From Euperipatoides rowelli (Eukaryota; Onychophora; Udeonychophora; Euonychophora; Peripatopsidae): DNA of 17,367 bases. Every line of letters begins with the position of its first letter. The first letter of the stretch is position 1. The position numbers were made by a program, and so were the translations under genes. Shown here piece after piece: positions 9,001-17,077 of the stretch. The stretch lies in assembly GCA_003024985.2 (NCBI GenBank), contig PXIH01S0000010.1, one strand, 5' to 3'. The notes under the pieces are model-generated. The model was not told the origin of the DNA. It made no database searches and was given only the letters and a program-made list of their open reading frames with translations.

Positions 9001-12000
9001 AACACATCGTCATTGTATACGCCTAGGTTTTTTTTTTTTTTTTTAAATACCGCACTGTATATATTAGTTTTTCTGTATTGAAATTATTATTTTATAAACA
9101 AATAATTATTTATATGTTTAAAATTTGGGTTTAAAATACTTGAATATTTCTAGAAAGAAAAATTATTATTATAAATTAGAATTGTCGCAATTATAATGAA
9201 TTACTTACTGTACTTATAAAAGATAACTTATTTTCATTATTTATCGTCAAATTGTAGGAAACAAACACTTCTACAAACATTCAAGGCTGCAGCAAAGGGC
9301 AAGACAGAACCAGGGGCGGACTGAGTACATGACAGGCCAGGTGATTACAGGCTTAGTGGCGATTGCCACCCTCCCACCTGGCCCAATCCGCCCCTGGACA
9401 GAACTTCAAATATTTGCTGCAGTGAAAGGTTTAATTTATCTCAACTAATGGATTAATTCTTTTTAATATCATCACTTTAATTGTTTTGGGCAACTTGTAT
9501 TTTTTAATACTTTTCTTGTATGAATGTATTATTAAATTTTATTTTGTTCACAACAAATTAGTTTCTCTTTGAAAAAAAAATGATAAAAGACAACTTTTAA
9601 TTTATTTTTTATGTAGTAAACTAGTAGTGTTTGTAATTTTTAAATGATTGAATTAAATTTTCAATTTATAGGATGTATTTATTTAATTTCATAGTCAAAA
9701 CCTAATAATTAATTTGAAATGAATAGGATTGAAGCATTTTTTTTTAAATTTATTGTATCGAATGTAATATACTGGATGGATTCGGCATTACATCTGCTGA
9801 CGAGAAGATCTGTCAACTGCCAATGAAGAAGATTTCTACGATTATAAAAATTTGAAATATTTCAATATTATTTCCGAATTCAGATCTCTAAATGTTCATA
9901 TTTGTATCTATCAGCGAGTTAGTATATACTGTAAATGCCACCGCAATGATTCATTTCACTTGTGTTAATATCAAAGTACGGTACTACACAAAGTGAGTAT
10001 GCAAATAATATACAGTAAGTGTTGATATTTCAGCTTGTTATATTCGTAAACAATCGCCTTTAAAAGACTGATGAATAATTAACTATTTATGATAAATATG
10101 GCAATAGTTTAGTTATTGAAACCCTCCCTCACCCCCCCCCCCCACCAAGATGGCCACCACAGCTGATGTTAGACTATTAAATCTAGAGAACAAATCAAAG
10201 AACGAATACAGAAATAATAAAGGGGGTAAGTAAACATGAAATTTTCTCTTCCATTTTCTCCACTAAAAACCAGGGATTAGCTAAAATATCTTTCAGGTCG
10301 GAAATGAAATGATTGTAAGCTTAATAGCATTCATCTGGGGAAGGGGGGGGGGGTTGGAGGTGGTGGAAAGTAAACTCTTCCCATAAGTAGTTACCCATCT
10401 ATCTACCTAATCATTTACTTATCTACTTACGAGCCTACATACTGTATTAACCAATTTTTACAGCGTTGCATTTCAAACCTTTAATTGTTGACATTTTAAT
10501 AGCAAATTTCACAGTATATTTGATTTGGAATAGCTTATTAGGATTTTCTTAGGCAGCGTCCAACAAATCCAGTTTGTGAGATACATTGCTTTTATTATAT
10601 AGATTGCCGAACATTTCCCAAGTACCGTACCTTTAGATAAAATGTAGTGTTTTATTATATAAACTAGTTTAAAGCCTGTAAAAAATGATGGACATTAAGT
10701 TCTTCCTTCTTAGCTTGCTATACTTAAAAGCCCGTCAAAAAGCGACATCTATGGGCAGAAAATAGAGGGAAAACATCTTTGGGCGTCATCGGCTTGCTGA
10801 AGATGGCCGATAGCGCAACAGACATCATGACCAAACTTGCTCTTTATTATTATAGTTAAATAATTTATTGTATCAGACCAAAATATTAAGATGACCTCAA
10901 TTTGCTGAGCAGCACCCAAACAGATTTTTACTACTGTTGGATTAGCAATGTTTAGTGGAATACCCAAATGTCCCATTTTTCAAATTTTACTTCATTATAA
11001 CCCATTAATTTTTTTTCTGATTTTAATAAAAGTTTAACCATAAAGTTAAACATCGGTCAGAACCCTGCCCCATAGAAATCAAAACAAATTTTTAATCAAT
11101 ACTCCACCCCCCCCCCCTTTTCCCTCCAAAGTCACAAATCCAAAATGAACATTTTCAGACGTTTAAAAGTTCACAATTCTGAAGCTCATAAATGGCAATT
11201 CGTCCATCATTAAAATTCCGACTTGTTTCATTATAAGATTTTGCAAATCTGATCACCTTAATAGAACATTTCTAATTTTTTTTCTTTGATGAAGACTTTT
11301 GCCAAAGTCTGCTACTCCTTTTGATCACAAGAAGCTGAAGATTATTTTGCACCCCCATAAAAAGAGCATTGCATATCCCCAAACATAAATTTTGAAATAA
11401 TAGAAAAAAAGTTTTGATTACTGTTTATAAAACATTACAACAAAATGTTGATTAATGAAATTTACATACCTAAACATGTAAATTTTCAAATTTTATTAAA
11501 GGTCAAATGTAACAATTTTTTTTTTTTTAAAAAAATTTTGTTTTTGATTTTCAAAGATTTTTACTAAAAAAAAAATATCCACCAGAAAAAAAAAAAAAAA
11601 AAAAAAAAAGTTATTTACAATTCAATTTTTAAAATAATTGTCTTTAGCTCCTCCCCCTTAAAACAACATTGTCCACTTTATACACCAGGGGAGATATTTT
11701 ATGACATCATAGGCTATAAATGAACACAGCTTGCTATACTAAACTATAGAATATTTGCTATATTTGTCAGTGTAAATCTGGATATCATATGGTCTAAATG
11801 TTTAAATACTTGTAAAAAATCATAATCAAATTCATCCTTTGTCCTATTATAATCCAATTTGTTTTTTAAAAAATCAAAATGACCTTTAATACAAGTTGAA
11901 CATACCTCTATTTACATGTTAAATCATTACAAAGAAAACAGCTGTAGAAACTGTTTTGTCATCAAATTAATCTCAGACCCAAAATAAATTTGACAGCTTC

Positions 12001-15000
12001 CTTTTGTAATCTCAGACCGATGGTAGAAATATACTTAATTTTATCTTTAAATAACTTTTTTTTTATGCATTTAAATTTTTTTTTTCCAATAGAATTTTTA
12101 TTTTTTAGTAATTATCTTTCAAAATCAATAATAAAAAAAATTAAAAAAATTCATTACATCTGACCTTTAATCAACATTTGTGGATATTTTATAAACAGTA
12201 GGCTGATCAAAACTTTTTTTAATCTTTTCCCAAAAATTATGTTTTGGGACATGTGGGCTCTTGTTCTGGGGCTACAGTTTATATTTTTCATTAATCCCTG
12301 AAGTATATGTTAATGTATTTTGAAATATTTATTGAATAAAAAATAATTTGTTTCGTAGTTGAAACATTTACATGATCTCCGACAATATTAAGATTGTCTT
12401 ATTATATTAAACATATTGATAAATGTATTAAAAAAACATAATTTTGGAGAGCTTGACTCAACAAATATACTGTAGCTAATAAATACTTCACATGCAATTA
12501 CCTGTATACAACAATATTTTAAGACAATGCAATAGTTCAATTGAAATTCATTGTTTACCTGCTAAGATATTCTTGCTTCAACTCTTGCATTTGCCTTTCA
12601 TGATTTTGCTGGATCTTCTTAAGTTCTTCTGCCCTTCGCTCCTTCTCTTGATCTTGTAGAATTTTCAATAATCTTTCCCTTTCCAATTTGTCTTCCAATA
12701 ACCGTCTTTTGACCTCACGTTCTACAAGAGCATTTATGCTATGTCGAAAAATATTTCAAGAAAAAAAAAAAAGATTTTATTGATGAAATGAAGATTAATA
12801 CAATTAAATCTGAGACAGAAAGTTAAATAAATATGCAACAGATTCAGAGGTGTACTGGTATTGGTTTTAACCAGTTCTTAGAAACTTCTTAAAATATGGA
12901 AGGTTCCAGAAAAAAAAAATGGCATCAGAATCTCTTTGTAAAAATTATTTTTCCAAAAAACATTTTTAAAAAATATTAAATTTGTAGTGCACATTAAAGC
13001 GGGGGGGGATCAAGTATATGAATACTGAAACTGTGACTCAATAAGGGGAATAATCCATTATTTAAGTTGTTGACAACCATAATGTACCAGTATCAAAATT
13101 TAATTTGAGTAGGGTTAAAAACCAATCAAGGTATTACATAAAGGGAAGGCAGATGGGTGAATGAGCCATACAGGGAGCATCCAAAATATGGAGAATAAAT
13201 GTAAATGTTAAACAGGAAAATACATATATGATAACATACTATATAGTGACACACACACTAAGAACTGAAGCTATTGCATATAGTAATTATAAGGACGACT
13301 AAGTTTATTATTTAAAAAAAAAAAATTATGGTAGACTTATAAAAATAAAACTTTTCTGTATGGGAATGCATTTTTTTTTTTACACTTAACTTTCTCATAT
13401 CAATATTTAATCAAACTTTAACCTAACAAATTTAGATTCTTTAATACTAGAGTGTGTTTATGAAATTGATGGAAGTAAAAATGGAAACAGCAGAACTGTT
13501 TAAGAAATTTCTAAAATATTGTCGTGTTAGCCATTTCTTGCTAAAACTTAGGGAAATTTTAAGAGACAGATGGTGAAAAAAACAAAAAATTATATCAATA
13601 CATAAAATATGGTAAATGATTAAATATTGTGAATTCTTGATACTACAGTTAAAAAAAAATTGTTTTTACCGTTCCTGTTCTTCCATTTCATGCAACTTGA
13701 GCCTTTCTGTTTCCATATAATCGGCTTCTTGTAGGCGTTCCTGTTGGAATCTTCGTTTGTCTTCTTCCAGTTCCTTAAATTTCTCACGATAATTCTCCTC
13801 CAACTGCTAAATTAAAAATAATAGTCAAGACATAGAATGAGTTTGATGCCTCTTTTCAATTTGGGTGAGAAAGTAAAAAAGTTGTTGTGCTTGAGCCTCT
13901 TTATAGTTCAACTATAACATTTAACAGGGCAAAAGGTACTAATAATTCCCGGCCATTTTAGCATCCTTAAACTTGAAAATGACCAAAGACACATTTTAGG
14001 AACTCTGCTGTTCCCCTCACCCTATCTAGATTTAAAATTTTTACTTAATTTACACATTCTTGAAATTTGTTTTTTATTTTTAAATTTTAGTTTTTCATGG
14101 TTTAATTTATTTTTGTCTTACAAATCGTTAAGATTTCTATTGCCTTAGGGCACGTCACCCTTCCCTTTCTAATCAAGACCAAAATTTTTGAGTGTTGTGT
14201 ACAGAATTATACCAAATTTTAGTATTTACACAACACACTGTTGCTTTTAAGAAAATGTGTATGAACTAATTTCTTTTGAAATAGGAATGAAAAGCCCATA
14301 AAACAGGAAGGCAATCAATCACTCTAACACTGGCATAAACATCATTACAGTTTGATATATACAGTAGTACGGTATATTAATCATTACTTTAATTCATATT
14401 AAAACGAAAGAAGAAAATTAGCTGATTATTTTAAAATTTAAAAAAAATTAATAAACAATATATAAAATGTTTTAAGTACCTAATTGTCAATTAACCTGAA
14501 AGAAGAATGTAATATCTCGGAACCTGGTATAATCAAACCCTCTCCTAATGTTAATGATTTAAAATAGACAGTCAAATTATTAACTTATTTAGCTTCTCAT
14601 TTTTAAACAAGAAATGGAGAAATTTCTAATTAGGAAACAAAATGTTCTCAAATGAATAAGTTTTAAAAGAGAAGAAAAAAATAGACTACACAACATCTGT
14701 GCAAGCAGATAATTAGTTTATTTGATAGTCCTATTCATTGTTGTGTTATTCTAAAATAAGCAGGTTTTTTTTTAAAACCGAAAAGAATAAAGTGACTTTT
14801 ATAACAGTCAAATTACTTATAGATTGGCACGTGCATTTCTCGACATTTCACTTAAAGAAGTAAATACCTGTTATATTTAAACGACTTAGAGCTGTTGATT
14901 CAGGTAAATAATTAAAAAATAAAATAGGAAAACATATCTGATTTATGTAAAACACCAGAAGATTAATTAATTTATTATTTTTGATACATTAGGTAAAAAT

Positions 15001-16228
15001 TTTATTAACTTTCATTCTGAAATCATATTTTTTCTTTTTAATCCGAAAGGCAAGAAATAAAATTAATTAACAACTTTCACACTATGACAATAATTGTGCA
15101 AGAACAAAGGAAGATATTATAGCTATCTCATAGGAACATTTTCAAAATACATAAACTCCATTTATTCAAATAACCATGTAACTAAATCAATGATAATAAC
15201 CCTAAAATTACGTTAAAAAAAACATGTACATAAGCTCACAAAAATCAAAAGTAACCTGTACTGTATTTTGTGTATCATATACAGCGTGTCCTTGTATTTC
15301 TTTGTGTGTGTGTGTGTGTGTGAGATTTGATGGGACTATAAAAAGGAAATTGAGAAATTTAGAGAAATATAATATTTTTAAAATCTAGGAAAGGCATTGT
15401 TTTCTTTCTGCCCATCAAGATTAAACAGGAATCAAAGTCAGATTTAAAATAATAATTTTAATTCAAATATCAATACCTGTAATTTTTTTTGTAATTCTTG
15501 ATTGAGGAGATCATCAGATGTTTTTGCCGGGTTAAGTTCTAATTTTGTTTCGTTTAATCTAAAGTAAAAACAAAACTACAATTAAAATAAATCAACAAAG
15601 AAAATTTATATAGCCTACAGTATAGGCTATATTTTTTTTTTTGCAAAAAAAAAAAAAAAAAAACAGATGGCGCTGAAATATCTACTGTATATTTATCTTT
15701 CTTTGCAAATAAAAATAACATTTTGAATCTACTAAAATGCCTCAAGTAAAATGATCCTAATGAATTCTTAACTGACATACTCACCTGGATTCTGGCTTTT
15801 CAAGCATGGATATTTCTTCTTGTGTATGATTTCCAAATTCTATTTCCTTTTTATTTATATCAGGGCTAACATCTTTAGTCTTCTGTTCCTGCTTTTTAGT
15901 TAAATTCACCAAAATGTTTTGTTCGTCTGCTAAATGGTCATTCATTTCGGAAAAAGAATTCCAATGGTTTTCGATAAGTTTATTTAAGGAACGGTCATTT
16001 TTTTTCACATCTTCTTGTATTTGTTGCAAAGTCTGATTTTTATAATAAATTTGCTGTTCAATATTTTCTATATTCTGTTCTGAAAACATTAAGTTTTTTC
16101 TTTCAGTGTTCAAAGAGTCTTGAAACTTTTGGTGATCATCGTGAAGATTTGCCATGTCTAATTCATATTTGTCTTGGGCAGCCTCTTCACGAGTCTTTAA
16201 ATCCTTTTCTTTCATCAGTAAGTGCTCT
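2918..16228 (-). CDS. KIF16B: KIF16B-like kinesin-3 motor, partial (coiled coil to start of PX domain), seven exons
   Basis: Join, minus strand: 16228-15785, 15558-15477, 13806-13670, 12738-12559, 8266-8230, 5201-5157, 3025-2918 (1033 nt, 344 complete codons). Every junction is GT-AG and the phases chain without a stop (2, 0, 2, 2, 0, 0). Residues 1-280 are Lys/Glu/Gln-rich and look like coiled coil; 281-308 form a basic linker; about 320-344 are the first strands of a PX domain (VQITIP, then GRDTHYEYEVK). KIF16B/SNX23 is a plus-end kinesin-3 that moves early endosomes by binding PI3P through its C-terminal PX domain; that role is family knowledge. The order coiled coil then PX, and the short G-x-G-K/R-D-x-H-[FY]-E-[FY]-E-V-K motif, fit KIF16B better than SNX29, which has a similar layout. 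The motor, FHA and lipid-binding RRY part of the PX lie outside the window, so the kinesin call cannot be proved here. Confidence 0.75.
3026..5156 (-). other. Intron between 45-nt exon and PX exon (2131 bp)
   Basis: Minus-strand intron with donor GTAAAT at 5156 and acceptor TTTTTGCAG at 3026. It holds the 178-bp tandem duplication at 3227-3582 and a short hairpin at 4451-4486 (arms of 13 bp with one mismatch, around GATTCGTCCAT). The open frame on the plus strand at 4275-4481 runs into a poly-A tract and shows no recognisable protein. Confidence 0.55.
3227..3582. repeat. Tandem duplication, two copies of about 178 bp
   Basis: Copy 1 is about 3227-3403 and copy 2 about 3404-3582. They share, in order, GAATTA, TAGTTCACCT, GATATCAAAATATTTTAAGA or its near match, AAGATGGC, GCATTTTGAAAAATTAAAAA, CATGGATTACAG and ACTTTCAAATCACTCT, then the closing TTTAGTGGCTT-type end. 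Differences are scattered substitutions and small indels, so the duplication is not recent. The origin (old transposon piece or local tandem duplication) is not clear. Confidence 0.8.
5157..5201 (-). CDS. KIF16B: KIF16B-like exon 6 of window: 45-nt micro-exon of the linker
   Basis: The acceptor TATTTTTTTCAG is strong; the donor GAA|GTAAAT is moderate. Phase 0 at both ends, 15 codons: NLNDFREARGAKKCE. The piece is basic and locally GC-richer than the surrounding intron, which stands out by eye. It joins in frame to RHFSV, the start of the PX exon. Being a multiple of three and phase-symmetric, it is a natural candidate for alternative inclusion. The alternative is a chance open stretch between cryptic sites, but the non-random composition and exact phase make a real exon more likely. 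Confidence 0.65.
5707..5728 (+). other. G-quadruplex motif near the left end of the hAT-like element
   Basis: Four G runs of 4, 3, 4 and 3 bases separated by loops of 2, 5 and 1 bases. This meets the usual G3+N1-7 pattern and stands out against an AT-rich background. Formation is predicted only. Confidence 0.5.
6315..6348. repeat. Perfect 14-bp hairpin inside the hAT-like element
   Basis: AATCCAGCTCTGAA (6315-6328) and TTCAGAGCTGGATT (6335-6348) with a six-base loop. A perfect stem in a decayed element suggests recent formation or a nested small foldback. Confidence 0.8.
6674..6708. repeat. Perfect 13-bp hairpin inside the hAT-like element
   Basis: AGATAGTTGTATA (6674-6686) and TATACAACTATCT (6696-6708) with a nine-base loop. 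It is the second perfect foldback in the same element. Confidence 0.8.
7151..7208. repeat. 29-bp tandem repeat, two copies
   Basis: Copy 1 (7151-7179) begins AGCGAAATACAATTTATTGT and copy 2 (7180-7208) begins AGCGAAATTCATTTTTTTGT; both end GCTATAAAA. Partial relatives (AAAAGCGATGAAAA and AGATGAAAAGG) flank the pair. The inverse word TTTTCGCT occurs upstream at about 7036. Confidence 0.7.
7734..7760 (+). other. G-rich tract with G-quadruplex motif
   Basis: G runs of 5, 7, 5 and 3 bases (7734-7738, 7740-7746, 7748-7752, 7758-7760) with short loops. In the host pre-mRNA this strand is the template, so the transcript would carry C runs instead. Confidence 0.5.
8230..8266 (-). CDS. KIF16B: KIF16B-like exon 5 of window: 37-nt micro-exon of the linker
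   Basis: A 37-nt exon between a good acceptor (TTCTAATTACAG) and a near-ideal donor (CCT|GTAAGT). One base completes Arg (AG|A), then 12 codons read ESQKTNRYVSTP, ending in phase 0. It is basic and Ser/Thr-rich, unlike the coiled coil before it, and would form part of the flexible linker to the PX domain. Support comes from the paired splice sites, the matching phases and the plausible join VSTP-NLNDF with the next exon. Its small size makes it the least secure exon. Skipping it would shift the frame, so if real it should be constitutive or its loss would truncate the PX domain. Confidence 0.6.
9311..9396. mobile_element. 86-bp hAT-type foldback MITE with perfect 8-bp target duplication
   Basis: The ends are CAGGGGCGGA (9311-9320) and its exact inverse TCCGCCCCTG (9387-9396). 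Both flanks are GACAGAAC (9303-9310 and 9397-9404). Inside, GGCCAGGTG and CACCTGGCC also pair, so most of the element can fold into one stem with a GGCGATTGCC-like centre. The CAGGGGCGGA terminus and the 8-bp duplication are typical of hAT elements. It has no coding capacity and must have moved with a transposase made elsewhere. Confidence 0.88.
10132..10363. repeat. Poly-C and poly-G tracts about 200 bp apart, potentially pairing
   Basis: C12 at 10132-10143, preceded by CCCTCCCT, and G11 at 10343-10353, followed by GGAGGTGG, are complementary in inverted orientation. The right tract also meets a G-quadruplex pattern. Both are exceptional in this AT-rich window. They flank the short open frame at 10150-10225. 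Confidence 0.4.
11350..12273. repeat. Imperfect foldback of about 920 bp
   Basis: The left arm is about 11350-11640 and the right arm about 12035-12273. Inverting the right arm, the two share in order CCCCA, AAGAGC, AAACATAA, AAAAAAAGTTTTGAT, CTGTTTATAAAA, AAATGTTGATT, AAAGGTCA(A/G)ATGTAA, TTGATTTT, ACTAAAA and AAAGTTATTT. The left arm has about 40 extra bases after ATGTTGATT. A third, inverted copy of the ACATGTAAAT..ATTAAAGGTCA part lies at about 11867-11925. This looks like an old foldback transposon or two copies inserted head to head. No terminal target duplication was identified. Confidence 0.65.
12559..12738 (-). CDS. KIF16B: KIF16B-like exon 4 of window: coiled coil (180 nt)
   Basis: The acceptor TTCGACATAG has a poor immediate pyrimidine tract but lies about 20 nt after a run of T on the coding strand. 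The donor is AGCAG|GTAAAC. One base completes Arg from the previous exon, followed by 59 codons, and it ends in phase 2. The product INALVEREVKRRLLEDKLE continues through Glu/Arg/Lys-rich heptads to MQELKQEYLS. This is the end of the long coiled coil; what follows is not predicted to be helical stalk. The next recognisable exon lies 4.3 kb away, so a small undetected exon of phase 2-2 in between cannot be excluded. Confidence 0.85.
12739..13669 (-). other. Intron between coiled-coil exons (931 bp)
   Basis: Donor GTAAAA at 13669, acceptor CGACATAG at 12739. AT-rich, with an isolated run of eight G at 13001-13008. I see no gene or clear repeat in it. Confidence 0.5.
13670..13806 (-). CDS. KIF16B: KIF16B-like exon 3 of window: coiled coil (137 nt)
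   Basis: The acceptor is TTTAATTTAG and the donor is GAACG|GTAAAA. Starts in phase 0 and ends in phase 2 (CG|C, Arg). It encodes 45 codons starting QLEENYREKFKELEE and ending KLHEMEEQE. Almost every residue is charged or Gln, with Leu/Met/Phe at heptad-like spacing, so this is confident coiled coil. The segment is clearly less AT-rich than the flanking intron, which also supports coding. Confidence 0.85.
13807..15476 (-). other. Intron between coiled-coil exons (1670 bp)
   Basis: Donor GTATTG at 15476, acceptor TTTAATTTAG at 13807. AT-rich with a TG dinucleotide microsatellite near its 5' end; nothing else recognised. Confidence 0.5.
15303..15322. repeat. TG dinucleotide microsatellite, ten units
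   Basis: Uninterrupted TG repeat, likely length-variable. It is read as CA in the host transcript, where CA repeats near a 5' splice site can bind hnRNP L; here it lies about 155 nt inside the intron, so any effect is speculative. Confidence 0.85.
15477..15558 (-). CDS. KIF16B: KIF16B-like exon 2 of window (82 nt)
   Basis: Acceptor TTTTACTTTAG and donor CAG|GTATTG. The first base completes the split codon of the previous exon (AG|A, Arg) and the other 81 nt give 27 codons, ending in phase 0. The product LNETKLELNPAKTSDDLL followed by a QELQKKLQ heptad-like run is a short break (NPAKTSDD) and then a return to coiled coil. The frame is open throughout and agrees exactly with both neighbours, which is the main evidence in so short an exon. 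The upstream intron is only 226 bp. Confidence 0.8.
15559..15784 (-). other. Short intron (226 bp) with hairpin and poly-A run
   Basis: Donor GTGAGT at 15784, acceptor TACTTTAG at 15559. It holds a 19-A run at 15645-15663, a small hairpin at 15608-15632 (ATATAGCCT/AGGCTATAT) and the word AGATGGCGCT at 15666-15675, which resembles the core of invertebrate CTCF sites. Confidence 0.6.
15785..16228 (-). CDS. KIF16B: KIF16B-like exon 1 of window: long coiled-coil exon (444 nt)
   Basis: Phase 2 at both ends, 147 complete codons plus split Arg codons. The acceptor is a pyrimidine-rich TTTCTTTTAG at 16229 and the donor is GTGAGT (15784-15779). The open frame can be read upstream into the intron to an ATG at 16257, but those codons are intronic and should not be taken as a start. 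The product begins EHLLMKEKDLKTREE and is dominated by Glu, Lys, Gln, Asn and Asp with regular hydrophobic spacing, as expected for a coiled-coil stalk. A more polar, less regular stretch near the end (DVSPDINKK) probably interrupts the coil. Being symmetric in phase, the exon could be skipped without a frameshift. Function is inferred from its in-frame linkage to the PX exon, not from this exon alone. Confidence 0.85.
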
Positions 16229-16792
16229 CTAAAAGAAATTATTGAAAGTTTAATCACTATTCAGCCATTCATTACTCATTAAACAATATGTTGAATTTGT
16301 ATTGACATTGTGCTGTTAAATTACAATATCACTTTATAAATTATATATTATTTTATTTAAAATATAAAAGCTCAACAACAACAACAGAAAAAATAATAAT
16401 GGGATTTAAAGATTAATCTTAGACATTAAATGTAAAAATCTGATTCTCACCAAATCAAAGAATAAGAAATGATATTTATTTATAAAGAAATAATTTGTAA
16501 TTAAAAAAATATTGACTACTGTAATATAATGATGGGCAGTGTACCAGCCCGCTACAAAAAATTTGAATGTTATGATAATAACTGAATACTCTAACTCAGC
16601 TGCACTGGGAATGTAACAATATTTTTATTAAATGTATCAATAATTTCTGAATTGTAAAACATAAAACTACCAATTGCCAATAGCTGTTTACTTTAAAACT
16701 AAAAGGGTAAAATGTATTACATGATGAAAATAAAAGCTTCAACGGACGGAAGATTATAAGACATGATACAGGGGAGGTACCTACTCGGAATT

Positions 16793-16925
16793 CAGTGATG
16801 GGAAAGTAATTGGTAAAAATACTTCAATTACTTCTAAAGAATACTTTTCTAGTAATATGAGGAGTAATTAGTTTCTTTTTAAAAATGTGTAATTGCTGTA
16901 TACTTGTAATCTACTCTTAGATAAA
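16793..16925. mobile_element. Probable terminal part of a hAT-type element
   Basis: From 16793 the sequence CAGTGATGGGAAAGTAATTG is followed by repeated AGTAATT/AATTACTT words. This is the recurrent style of many hAT ends (CAGTGNTGGG followed by GTAAT-rich text). The matching opposite end was not found, so the element may extend beyond the window or be truncated, and no target duplication can be shown. Confidence 0.45.
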
Positions 16926-17017
16926 TCAAAGTCATAGCTAATTCATTGTAGTCGTTACTTTTTTTTTTTCTCAAAATATTTTTTTTTTTGCAAAAGTTGA
17001 TTTAAAAGTTCTGAAAT

Positions 17018-17077
17018 GTTAATACTAAGCTATGAACAGACTCATTCAGATGAGTCTGTTCATAGCTTAGTATTAAC
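17018..17077. repeat. Perfect 28-bp palindrome with four-base loop
   Basis: Left arm 17018-17045 (GTTAATACTAAGC through GACTCAT) and right arm 17050-17077 are exact inverses around the loop TCAG. Weaker pairing continues outward (TTAAAA and AAATGTTAA on the left, TTAACATTTTAA on the right), for a total of about 95 bp. It lies in the transcribed intron of the host gene and would form an shRNA-like stem in RNA. It may instead be the centre of the hAT-type element starting at 16793. Confidence 0.9.

Larger units (their letters stand above)
8267..12558 (-). other. Largest intron in the window (4292 bp), transposon-rich
   Basis: Minus-strand intron with donor GTAAAC at 12558 and acceptor CTAATTACAG at 8267. 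It contains the 86-bp hAT foldback (9311-9396), the large foldback (11350-12273), a 24-A run (11586-11609), a 12-C run (10132-10143), an 11-G run (10343-10353) and an 11-C run (11107-11117). Two weak open frames were examined (10749-10976 minus, about 9798-9965 plus); neither resembles a known protein. No intervening exon of phase 2-2 was recognised, but a very short one could be missed. Confidence 0.55.

Noticed and set aside
9798-9965. Plus-strand open stretch of about 55 codons (EDLSTANEEDFYDYK...)
   Set aside because: No start codon at its head, no convincing acceptor or donor and no recognisable family; an acidic start alone is not enough.
10749-10976. Minus-strand open frame of 75 codons, less AT-rich than its surroundings
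   Set aside because: I recognise no protein family, there is no splice-site pair of the phase needed for the host gene, and the ends run into intronic sequence. It could be a piece of an old repeat.
12845-13110. CAGAGGTGTACTGG at 12845 as a hAT end
   Set aside because: No matching inverse end or duplication of AACAGATT downstream.
15554-15784. Minus-strand open frame of 76 codons
   Set aside because: It mostly covers the 226-bp intron between two phased exons, including the translated poly-A/T runs; a shadow of the intron.
16230-16257. ATG at 16257 as the start of the coiled-coil protein
   Set aside because: The codons before 16228 are a pyrimidine-rich intron end (TTTCTTTTAG) and the phase fits a splice junction, so the ATG is intronic.
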